Under the pieces are notes generated by a model. It was not told the origin of the DNA. It was given only the letters and a program-made list of their open reading frames with translations, and ran no database searches. 64,000 nt of DNA, taken from Stagonosporopsis chrysanthemi (lineage: Eukaryota > Ascomycota > Dothideomycetes > Pleosporales > Didymellaceae). Location: NCBI GenBank assembly GCA_022560025.1, contig JAFISE010000130.1:1-64000 (forward strand), written 5' to 3'. Shown here in pieces: positions 8,862 through 17,830 of this stretch. A program made the translations under genes and the position numbers. How positions within the stretch are numbered: position 1 is the stretch's first letter; the number at the start of each line of letters is the position of its first letter.

Positions 8862-11800
8862 GTTGCGGTCGGATTTGCCCCTCACGGTAATCGCGACAGG
8901 AGAGCCGCGGCGTTGGGAACGGGAAGGGATGTGGGTCCGCGTAGTGCTCTCCACTGATGGGCGCTGTCAGAAGAGAGGGAAGCAAGGAATCTGGGGTAGG
9001 GTGACACCGGTTGCCTGGATGCAAAGTGAAGGTTGCGGCGCTCTTCAACTTAAACAATTTTCAGTGGGACAGGGTTGCAATCTCGCGAGCGGTCAGAAGG
9101 TGCTGAGAAACTAATTCCACCTCGTCGTGATTGGTATGAAAGGTGGAGATGACACTGAACAGAGTTAGTTGACACTCTCCGTCCAATGGGCGTGGCCGAT
9201 AGCAGTGGCCGGATGTCCTAGGCTGGCCTGGTTCGCTTAGGCGCACGCGACGCTCCGAGTCGGCAGAGCGATGAGTTCTCTGCCCTGAGGTCGGTTTCTG
9301 GGGTAAACATCGTGATGGGGCTTCGGCGGTTGATGATTCGCCCTAGAATGATGCGAAGCATGGTTAGTTGCATGCTTCTCCGCGTTTTAAACGCATGGCG
9401 CCCGCTAGAAACCTGGGGGAAGGAAGAGCCGCTGGCGGCTCATGGCGAGGCTGCCTCGATGCGGCTCTGAGGGCAAAAGCCCCCGACTTTAGCGCGCGGG
9501 CCAACGTCTCTAAGCGGCACGCAGGGCAATTTCCCCCGACGGCGGCGGCATAGCAAACATATAGGTAGCGCCGAAGCCTTGTGGAAGCGTAGATTGAATA
9601 TACCCGCGGCGCTCAACAGTCGGAGGTGCCATCGTGAATGTTCAGCTGACCTCAATGATCAAATGCCGGACTCCATGATCTCTCGAATGGGCTCAATCGT
9701 CCGCTGACCCCGATCCATCTCGACTTTTCGCCCGCCCTCTACAGTATCGAACTCCCGAGACCGCTCGGTCCAGGCGTTCTGCGGATACCGGTCAGCAATG
9801 GCATGAGGATATCTGCAGGGGCTCCTACCTCGGGATTCCAGGTCCCATCCTGTGGACTATCCCATGCTTGGATGGTCCAGCGCTGTGCCCTGGCAGACAG
9901 GTTTGCAGCCTGCAGATTCAGTGTCATCGTCTTCCACTCCGATTTAGCGATTAGGGATCAAGGAAGATTACGCGGGTTCAGTAACTTCCATCATCGTTGG
10001 CTTTCAGTTGCGAGTATTGTCCGGAAGACTTTCAAGTGACGACCATCTGAAGGAGCCCCATACTCTCAGTGTCGTTGTCGTTGATATCTTCGAGACAGTG
10101 ATTTGATGGCTGGTACGTATTTCTCAAATGGTATCTCATCTTGTGATTGGTTTTTTTCCCTGTACGTGCTCGATTCTCTTTACAATGATGTCCAATGTCA
10201 TCCTTGGATTCGAGATGGATACGTTCGTAAGTAAGGCATAAGTGTCAATTTCACCGTGGCGCTTACTATCCGGATTTGCAAAAGAATCAAATCTACGACG
10301 GTCTGTGATTCTGAGGTAGACATCTCCATCATCCCCTCTATCGAGATTTCATTTCGACTGATCGAAGCCATCAGCCTGCATGAGCTTGATTCAAGGGTGT
10401 TTTTCATCCGTGCCGGGTTTTAATGCGGTCGCCGATGTGCCAATTTAGCAGGCTCCTGCCGGAACGAAACTCGTCGCTATTGACAGCCTACCGGTTTTAA
10501 TGGGATGATCCTCCTGAGTCTCGGTATTGACATTTGTCCAAAGACGATGTTATCAATGTTCATCCTTGACATGCCGAAGCATGATAGAGGGATTTCCGAT
10601 CTTTACGACATGTTCGACCCATCCTTGGGTTCTTGTGTTGGGTACATCTACTCGAGCGTGCATTTTGGCAACCTACAAGCGAAAGGTACAGCTCGTTCAC
10701 CTCCACCACCCCAATTACCGGAGCCCACAGTCGCATCATCTGGACTCTGCGATTACAGTTGTCTAGGACGCGCCAAAAGAGCAGTGCAAGAAGACATAGA
10801 GAATGGTACTTTACAAAGGACATGATACATGATAAGGGATGTTTGCTGCATTCTGGCACTACAAGGGCAGAGAAGGTGACAAGCGATTCGGCGAGAACCC
10901 CAAAGAGCTGAGCTTGTGTATGCAACCACGATGATAGTAAGGGTTCCGGCCCAGAGGGTACCGGCTGATAGTGCTGCTTGAATTGGCAGGCTGCAAAGCT
11001 AAGGAAGCGTAACTGAAGACCAGTCGTTGAGGGCAAGAGCAGATTGTTCCTGCCACGGTGCAGTGATCACACAGATCACTGGGAGTCTTACCATCAGCCA
11101 GCAGTCAACTGTGACTGTCTCGCGCTCTCTGTGCTGGCAAGACACCCGGCCGCATCATTTGCTGAGAATGTGGGTGATTGAAGTTGACATCACTCGGTTC
11201 CTCATCAGAGAAATCTGAGACTGAAGCTGGCCAGATCAATTCGATTGGTCAAATCTATTGGACCAAGAGAAACCAAGCCCATAGATCTCAGCTTGAAGGA
11301 CCCCGCAGAGATACAAGATCTTTGAAAATACATTCAGCAGTTGCAATGCGAGATTTTCGCGAAGTGGTGTGGTAGAGTTGTGACGTACCTAAACCCCAAA
11401 CCGCGCAGGCCCGTGCAACGGCTGCTCCCTTCCCGCATCGAGGCTAAGTCCAGACACAAACGAGACAATATAAGCATGACAAGCATGTACGAAGCTCTCT
11501 GAGCGTCACAACGGAAGTTAGATCTATGCTTATCATTTACAGCTGAGAGACTAACATGCTGGAAGAAGCAGCATTCTAGCCAATCAATTGCGGCTTCGTG
11601 GACAACGCCTCGCATCTACACCATCCCACCTCACCTATCGACGAGTCTTATGATTGAGCGACGCATTTACAACAAGCCACAAACACAATCTCATCGTTCC
11701 ATGGTCGTGTCTTATCTTTCTCTCAAGTTTTGGCTGTTTGTGTGCCGACAAGCCAGAAGCGGATGCGGCCACCAAGCATCGCGTTTCAAGAACAGCATCA

Positions 11801-12046
11801 CAAACCTGAACTGCACCGTGTTGCCTTTAACCTCTAGCCTCGGAACGACTGTTACCCATGCATTACCGCCGAACAGATGCCTCTGCGCAAAAATTCTATA
11901 TCAATGCTGTGTGCCTTGTAGGTTATCGATCACCAAATTAATACATTTCAATCTTGTGCTGGTCACTCGCTAACAGTCTTCTCTTCTCTTCTCTTCTGTT
12001 AATCTTCGACATTATATTCACTTCTCTTAATAATAATCCTAACGAG
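8862..12046. other. Gene-poor interval of about 3.2 kb
   Basis: No reading frame here resembles a protein family, and no tRNA or rRNA pattern is visible. The first 200 bp are the alpha-glucoside transporter promoter. The longest frame (about 158 codons on the minus strand at 10560-11036) has no ordered composition. The last few hundred bases form the promoter of the LPMO-like gene. Confidence 0.4.
11977..12000 (+). promoter_or_regulatory. Pyrimidine-rich TCTTC repeat upstream of the LPMO-like gene
   Basis: A run of TCTTC/CTCTT units lies 47-70 bp upstream of the ATG at 12047. CT-rich tracts just upstream of start sites are common in strongly expressed filamentous fungal genes. Confidence 0.35.
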
Positions 12047-12604
12047 ATGTACTCTACCATATTCAGCGTCGGCATGTTTGCCGCTACAGTCCTCGCTCAC
12101 GGCAATATCACCAGCCCCCCAGCTCGCCTTCCGGGGCCAGCGATGGCAAAGCTCTGCGGTCAAGCCGCAGTCGCAGCCATCAACACCGACGGCACCGGCC
12201 CACTTGAGAACATTCCCAGCAACGGCTCACCGCAATGCAACATCGGGCTGTGCAAGGGTGCGCAGTTCGCCGACAACCAGCGGAATGTCCAGCAATACGC
12301 GCCCGGAGAGCAAGTCAATTTCTCGGCCGTCCTTCCTATTCCTCATGAAGGACCTTGCAACATTTCCATCATTGATACAGCGACCAACACAATGGTTGAA
12401 ACACTACTGGTTTTCGACTCGTATGCGGACGAGAATTTGGCACAGCTACCAGCCAACAACACACAGTTCAGCGTAACGATGCCGCAGAATCTGGCCGCTG
12501 GACAGTGCACGCAGCCAGGAGACTGCACTATGCAGTGGTTCTGGTTCGGTACCAATGCGCAGCAGACCTACGAAAACTGTGTCGACTTTGTCATGACGGC
12601 CTAG
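12047..12604 (+). CDS. Secreted LPMO-like protein with N-terminal histidine (chitin-binding type-4/LPMO_10-like)
   Basis: The start is the ATG at 12047, giving 185 residues in one exon; the frame upstream has only a TTG. Residues 1-17 are a signal peptide ending VLA, and cleavage would expose His18 followed by GNITSPPARLPGPA. In copper monooxygenases the free N-terminal His forms one arm of the histidine brace. His100 (in LPIPHEGPCN) is the best candidate for the second arm, and aromatic residues in the QWFWFG and TYENCVDF segments are candidates for the axial position. There are seven cysteines (37, 64, 69, 104, 154, 160, 178), so at least one may be unpaired. The pattern CxxxLCKGAQFADN and the TYENCVDF end match a widespread family of small fungal secreted proteins annotated as chitin-binding domain proteins. 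Enzyme activity is not established for this protein; it could also be a copper-binding non-enzyme. Confidence 0.72.
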   Translation: MYSTIFSVGMFAATVLAHGNITSPPARLPGPAMAKLCGQAAVAAINTDGTGPLENIPSNGSPQCNIGLCKGAQFADNQRNVQQYAPGEQVNFSAVLPIPHEGPCNISIIDTATNTMVETLLVFDSYADENLAQLPANNTQFSVTMPQNLAAGQCTQPGDCTMQWFWFGTNAQQTYENCVDFVMTA

Positions 12605-13125
12605 ATGGCTAACCATGTCAAACTGGAGGGAGATGAGGATGATCTTGTTTAGTTGAGCATTATTTGCAATATCAGCACTTCAACAGCTGGTTTGGAGGAA
12701 TCATAGACCTCACTATGTGGCTGACAAAAGTTTACATACGATACCCATAGAAGTTTGTCGCTTGCTATGTAATAATGTCATCTGTATATACCGGAGCCCT
12801 TATGTGTGGTTGAGATCGTGACACTGAACAGTGCTCTGAGATTGCGCATGGCGCCAAATAAATAGCACTAATTGTCAATACAGAAAGGCAATGCAACACG
12901 CTTCAAGATGTCAAATATCGAAATGTCGGAGTTAGGCTGACAAATCTCCGTGGCGTCGGACATGGAAGCGTCGCGAACGTCACGACAGACCAAGCGCCAC
13001 GACTAATCATCAGCAAGCAGCTGCGAAGCTTCATATCTTGATCTCTTGCTGACACCGTCACTTACCTACAGCGCAGTACCTTTCCACGTCTTCTGCCTTT
13101 CATATACGCTTTCTACGATTCCAAC
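12605..13125. other. Intergenic between LPMO-like and WLM genes
   Basis: This contains the 3' end of the LPMO-like transcript and the promoter of the WLM gene; nothing specific is seen. Confidence 0.4.
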
Positions 13126-14163
13126 ATGGCTACAAATGCGCCACACGACAACGCGACCACTGATGAAATCCAAGTCACTTTAACACATCATGGAAAGCCC
13201 GTTACACTGGGCTTCACGCAAGATGCCACAATATCAGACCTTTCAGACAGGATAGCGGAGCAGCTCTCCATTCCACCCGCGAACCAGAAGCTGCTCATCG
13301 GCGGTAAACTCGGCCTGCAGAAACCGCCCTTCAAGAACCCATCTCTACCTCTGAGTGACTTCAACACCAAGAAGGTCACCCTCATGGGCAGCACAACCGC
13401 CGAAGTCTCCTCGCTCAACGCCAGCATATCCGCCGCGTCCGCCCCTCGCCGACCGGGACCAATCAAGGCTGCCACGCCCGCGCGAAACCGCGATTACAAA
13501 CGCATACAAGAAGAAGCGCAGTACACATTCCACACTCTCAGGCCGTTGCCATACCTGCCGCGCCCAGAGCGCAGTCTAGCATTCCTCGAGCGCCTCCGCG
13601 ACGATGCAGGAATCAAGGCCGCGATGCGCACGCACAAGTTCAGCGTCCCGCTGCTCACCGAGATGGATCCCGCTATGCACACAACACAGGAGAGCCGCAC
13701 ATTGGGGCTAAACCGCAATAAAGGCGAGGTCATCGAGCTGCGGTTAAGAACGGACGCATATGATGGGTACCGAGACTACAAAACAATACGTAACACACTG
13801 TGCCACGAGCTCGCGCATAATGTGTGGGGGCCACACGACCGGAACTTTTGGAATCTGTGTAAGCAGATCGAGAGAGAGGTTGCTCGAGACGACTGGCGGA
13901 GCGGGGGAAAAAGCGTAGGGAACCAGGAATACTACGAGCCCAGCGAGGAGGAGATGAACATGTGTGACCATGGCGGCTGGAGTGGGGGCGAGTTTGTGCT
14001 GGGAAGTGGTGGAGATGGAGGGAGCCTGGTGAGCAGTGCCGGTGGTAGCATTGCCACCGGGAGCTTGAACCGCAGAGAGATCCTCGCCAAAGCGGCAGAG
14101 GAGAGGGCGAAGAGGACAAAGCAAGCCGAGGACGAAAGCAGAGGTGCCGGTTCCGCCTCATAA
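13126..14163 (+). CDS. Ubiquitin-like/WLM-domain metalloprotease (Wss1 relative)
   Basis: The single-exon product has 345 residues from the ATG at 13126. Residues about 15-88 form a ubiquitin-like fold (VTLTHHGKPVTLGF, then LLIGGKLGLQ). Residues about 120-260 are a WLM domain with the zinc protease signature HELAHN: His227, Glu228 and His231, with His237 in GPHD six residues on as the likely third ligand. Family members such as yeast Wss1 cleave DNA-protein crosslinks and work with SUMO, ubiquitin and Cdc48. The UBL-first architecture resembles the second WLM protein of fission yeast rather than Wss1 itself. The C-terminus holds the HGGWSGGEFVLGSGG block common in this subgroup and then a charged coiled segment. 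No clear Cdc48-binding or SUMO-binding motif can be read with certainty. Confidence 0.88.
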   Translation: MATNAPHDNATTDEIQVTLTHHGKPVTLGFTQDATISDLSDRIAEQLSIPPANQKLLIGGKLGLQKPPFKNPSLPLSDFNTKKVTLMGSTTAEVSSLNASISAASAPRRPGPIKAATPARNRDYKRIQEEAQYTFHTLRPLPYLPRPERSLAFLERLRDDAGIKAAMRTHKFSVPLLTEMDPAMHTTQESRTLGLNRNKGEVIELRLRTDAYDGYRDYKTIRNTLCHELAHNVWGPHDRNFWNLCKQIEREVARDDWRSGGKSVGNQEYYEPSEEEMNMCDHGGWSGGEFVLGSGGDGGSLVSSAGGSIATGSLNRREILAKAAEERAKRTKQAEDESRGAGSAS

Positions 14164-14720
14164 GACCCTGCCTTTTGATGCTCTTGATTGTCATTCTCGC
14201 CTTGCATAACGCCGCGTATACCCTAATTTCTAGTCTTCCAGCAATGCTATTGGTTTTTCAAAGGTCGATCAAGAAATGCTATCAAACAACAGACTCTGCA
14301 TCGTGTCATACCAGTTCGCTTTATCAACCTGGCTCGCCTTGCCTGTCGCAACCCCTTCCGGCATTTGCACCCATCACACCAGATGGAAACAGGCAATACG
14401 ATGCTGCGTTATTCTCGACTTGTCGGTATCTCAGATCTTGAGTTGTTCCTTTGTGTCTGTCTGTATGATAACCGTTTGTTGATCCGTAGGGGGGAATTCA
14501 TGATTGCTTTTCTCCAAGACATGCAATTGCTAGTCGACAATTTTCACTCCAGATCATTTCACATCCAAGCGCAGCACCAACCATAAAAGGCACTTCTCAG
14601 TTCAACGTAGGTTTATCTTCCTCCTCTTCAGCAACCTCAACCATATCAATCTCCATCTCAACCACAAGTCCTACAGGAATACACCGCACCCATCTACTGA
14701 GCAGTACTGCCACAACAACC
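14164..14720. other. Intergenic; promoter of the 14721 gene
   Basis: No gene is seen. The 150 bp before 14721 are rich in CTC and CAACC tracts typical of a fungal 5' leader. Confidence 0.4.
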
Positions 14721-15395
14721 ATGTTCTTCGCCTGGGCTTTGCCCGTCTATCGCCCACCTGTGTGGCTCGAGACCTTCATCGATGACGGCCTGCGCTATGC
14801 ACTAGACGGAGTAGCTCGGCAGCTGAGCGGCAATGAGATGCTCGCGAGTTGTTTAGAGCACGACTACATCTCCGCGTTCACGGTCATTATTGGCGTGAGC
14901 GCGCTCTGGATCTTGCTCTCGTACTTCCAGACTTGGAAGACGCAAAGGCACGCTAAGCAGGCGGCGCAAGAGTTCGCTGAGGAGGCTGCTGCTGCTACAC
15001 CACCCTCACTATCACCTCCGCCTTCGTCTGTATGTTCAATTTCACCATTGCCTTCGCCCCCGCTAGAGTCTTTCCTGAAGCGTAACACCAAGGTCAACAT
15101 CGACAAATTCACTGACACTCCCTTCACTCCACCCATGGGCACTCGAACTGCTCGTCTGCACGGTGAGACCCTGTCGTCGTCCCTCTCTACAGTCGGCGCC
15201 CATGTGCCGTTTGGGATTGGTGACCGCACAGGCCGCATCTTCTCACCAGGTTACCAGACGCCATTTGTGCACAGCTCTGAGCCCAGCCAAAAGAGCTTCT
15301 CGCATCTTCAGCGCACGGCGCCGGTGAGCTATGCAACGCTGAGGCAGGCTGGAGTGTTGAACGAGGATGGCACGCCGACGAAAAAACAGTTCTGA
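14721..15395 (+). CDS. Unknown single-pass membrane protein
   Basis: The frame gives 224 residues from an ATG in good context (ACAACCATGTTC). Residues about 48-68 (ISAFTVIIGVSALWILLSYF) form one membrane helix, followed by a basic, Gln/Ala-rich segment and a long Pro/Ser-rich region. A hydrophobic-aromatic N-terminus (MFFAWALPVY) precedes an amphipathic stretch. The C-terminal half contains FTDTPFTPPMGTRTARLHGE, PFGIGDRTGRIFSPGY and a KKQF end, which look conserved-like rather than random, but I cannot name the family. No intron is needed. It lies in the same direction as its two plus-strand neighbours without overlap. Confidence 0.65.
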   Translation: MFFAWALPVYRPPVWLETFIDDGLRYALDGVARQLSGNEMLASCLEHDYISAFTVIIGVSALWILLSYFQTWKTQRHAKQAAQEFAEEAAAATPPSLSPPPSSVCSISPLPSPPLESFLKRNTKVNIDKFTDTPFTPPMGTRTARLHGETLSSSLSTVGAHVPFGIGDRTGRIFSPGYQTPFVHSSEPSQKSFSHLQRTAPVSYATLRQAGVLNEDGTPTKKQF

Positions 15396-15785
15396 GCGAG
15401 GGATGCGGGAAGAACCGAGGATCATGGAGGGATGAGATGGATACTACGGGGAGGAGCGCGTTGTGCACGTCTTGGTGAAGGAAGTCTGGTCTCGGTGACG
15501 TTCTTGCACTTTGAATTACTGAACTAATCATTGGCCAGCATCTAAGACACATAGTGAAGAAAGGCTTGGAAATGTGCAGCGTGATCACTGTGAGCAGTGT
15601 GGGGCGGGCCAAGAGCTGGTGTTTGGTTCGGAGGTACTTGCCAGAGGCTGTCACAACATGTCACTTTAGTTGATAATTGGGGTGAAATGCCAGATTCAGT
15701 CTACGCGAACCGTCGAGAAGTGATTACGAGCTTGCATAACATCGTGTACACTCAATCTCCTGCCCAGTTAGAAGCGATGACGTGC

Positions 15786-15884
15786 ACAAGCTATTGTCTC
15801 TGCCTATTGTCGCGCCTGCCTCATTCACCTCGCGTGACAAGCTATTGTCTATTGTCGTGCCAGCCTCGTTCACTTCACCGTCAA
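15786..15884. repeat. Imperfect direct repeat of about 48 bp
   Basis: ACAAGCTATTGTCT begins at 15786 and again at 15837, followed in both by CTATTGTCG, a CCTGCC or CCAGCC block and a TTCAC block. The second copy lacks a few bases. It lies 150-250 bp upstream of the sulfotransferase-like gene. Confidence 0.7.
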
Positions 15885-15900
15885 ACAGAGCTCGCCCCAT

Positions 15901-15908
15901 GATATAAA
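15901..15908 (+). promoter_or_regulatory. TATA-like box
   Basis: GATATAAA lies 128 bp upstream of the ATG at 16036, a plausible distance for a core promoter element with a leader of about 100 nt. Confidence 0.35.
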
Positions 15909-16035
15909 CCCCTCGAACCTCCCGCAGAGCTCTCCCAATTTTCCCAACTTCCTTCACAATTTGCAACTTCTCCAAATTTCCCAACTTTCCCGACTTTCCC
16001 ACTTTTCTCTCCTATATACCAAGATCTTCATCAGC

Positions 16036-17603
16036 ATGATTGCCGCAACCAAGTCCTTCAACACGCTTGCTGCCATTCGAGCAGCTACCGAGTCCTCGCC
16101 ACCTCGCCAACAGGCTACGGCCATGAGCGCTCACAACTCTCTGGTGTCTCTCGCTACTGAGAGCAAGCCTACCACCCCACCAGGTCGTCTGCTGGACAGC
16201 GACCCCAGCAAGTTCCGCTCTCTCAAGCGCGTCATCGTCGTCGGTCGCCCTGGTAGTGGCACTGATGGTAAGTTTTCAATCCAGTGCGACTTCCGCTGCT
16301 TCCCCAACTGACTCTTGCAGGCGTCGGCGATGCACTCAAGAAGCTAGGCTTCAAGGTCTATGACTTCCAGGCTGCAAGCGATCGCTACGAGCGTGACTTT
16401 CCGCTTTGGCTTGAAGCTGCGCGCCTCCGCCAGGAGGGACGTCCATACAACAAGTCGGACTTCGACAAGGTCATTGGCGATCACGATGCCATCGTCGGAG
16501 CCCCAGCCTGCTTCTTCGACGTGGAGTTCGTCAAGCTGTACTCCGGAGTCAAGGTCATACTTGTGACCCGAGACAGCGACCAGCAGTATGTCCAGGAGTT
16601 GCTCGAGAAGATGAAGTCTCGCTGCTGGCAGTGGATCGACACGGCCTACTTTGGTACTCTGGAGCGCTTCCTTGTGCTCAACGGCGTCTTGGACAAGCTT
16701 GCCTGTAAGAACAACAACCGAGAGATCCGCGAAGTTGTCCGAGAGAAGAACCTCCTCGGGATCCGCAACATCATCGCATGGGTGCCTCTGTGCGAGTTCC
16801 TGGGCGTGGAGGTTCCAGCTGCCCCAGCACCGGAGCTTCACGACAACACCACCCGAGCAGAGATCTCGACGCGACTTGGCCGCTGGATGTCGGAGATGGC
16901 GCAGTCGGCCAGCCACTCAATCCTCGCTACTCTCACTTTCTTCCTCGCTGGTCTGACCTACTTCTTCGCTGGTCTCGCCTACTTCCTCATCATGACTTCG
17001 GTCACTTTCATGTCCACCCTTGCTGTCTTTCTCGGAGGTCTAGGACTGTTCAAGCTCTCAGCTGCTGGTCTACAGCTCATGTCGTTCCTACTGGCATGCT
17101 CCCAGAACCTCGACGTGGCGTGCTTTCTCGCTGCAGGTCTAGCATGCTGCGCTCTCATCTGCGGCTTTGTTGCAGGATACGGTCTCGCCCTGAAGCGAAC
17201 CTCGAGCGCCACCTTGAACGCCACCTCGAACACCACCTCGAACACCATCTCGAAGGTCACTGTGGTTGACACGCCTGTCCAGACACCCCAGCGCTGGAAC
17301 ATGAGCGGCCACAAGCAAGGTCGCAGCAAGCAGACGGAGCGCAATGAGAACGCACGTCCTCAGAGCCAGACAGGACGCAACAAGAACGCACGTCCCGAGC
17401 GCCCGACATTGGCAGGGTGGGGTAACGTGCAGGTTAACATCCGCAAGGACGATGTCGAGCTTGCGAAAGAGAACAGGGCTTCGTACGAGGAGTGGAAGAG
17501 GAACAGCCAGATAACTTTCCAGGTCACCCACAAGTGCACCAGCGCAGGTCAGGAATCTTCCAGTGGTCTTCCAAAGGTGGTGGTATCCTCAGAGGTGATG
17601 TAG
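16036..17603 (+). CDS. P-loop sulfotransferase-like protein with C-terminal membrane helices
   Basis: Two exons (16036-16267 and 16321-17603) encode 504 residues. The N-terminal 60 residues are polar. Residues 65-78 read KRVIVVGRPGSGTDG, a nucleotide-binding loop of the type seen in the fungal Sulfotransfer_4 group, where it would bind the 3'-phosphosulfate donor; the 53-nt intron falls inside this loop. The domain continues with KKLGFKVYDF, FPLWLEAARL, DHDAIVGAPACFFDVEFVKLY and VKVILVTRD to about residue 220. From about 278 to 375 there are four hydrophobic helices, and the last 130 residues are polar with an NATSNTTSNTISK run and two NARP-containing repeats. Family members are often misannotated as NAD-dependent epimerases. 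The membrane part points to a Golgi or ER location. Enzyme activity and acceptor are unknown, and the loop GRPGSGT differs from the usual GxxRTGT. Confidence 0.72.
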
Positions 17604-17830
17604 GAGGCGACGGCGACTGGGCTCGCGATAGAATTCTGGACAAAGGATGTTGAGTACATTGGAGGATTTTTGCATCAGCTCTCGCGATGGCCAAGCACAC
17701 ATGAGACAAAGTAATGGACAAGGTCCTGGAGGAGGAAACAATACGTACACTGAAATACTATACACACCAAACGCCTGTCCATGCAATGTATCTAAATGGG
17801 TATACAAAGATCGTACAACGTCTGCTTCAC

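Larger units (their letters stand above)
15396..16035. other. Intergenic; promoter of the sulfotransferase-like gene
   Basis: Apart from the direct repeat and TATA-like box listed separately, the last 110 bp are pyrimidine-rich with repeated CAACTT/CCCGACTTTCCC runs leading to the ATG at 16036. Confidence 0.45.

Noticed and set aside
8862..8954. N-terminal extension of the alpha-glucoside transporter
   Set aside because: The extension would start at GTG; the first ATG in the frame is at 8861 and gives a normal N-terminus.
10560..11036. 158-codon minus-strand frame in the 9-12 kb gap
   Set aside because: Random composition with many Cys and Leu and no domain; no support from splice structure.
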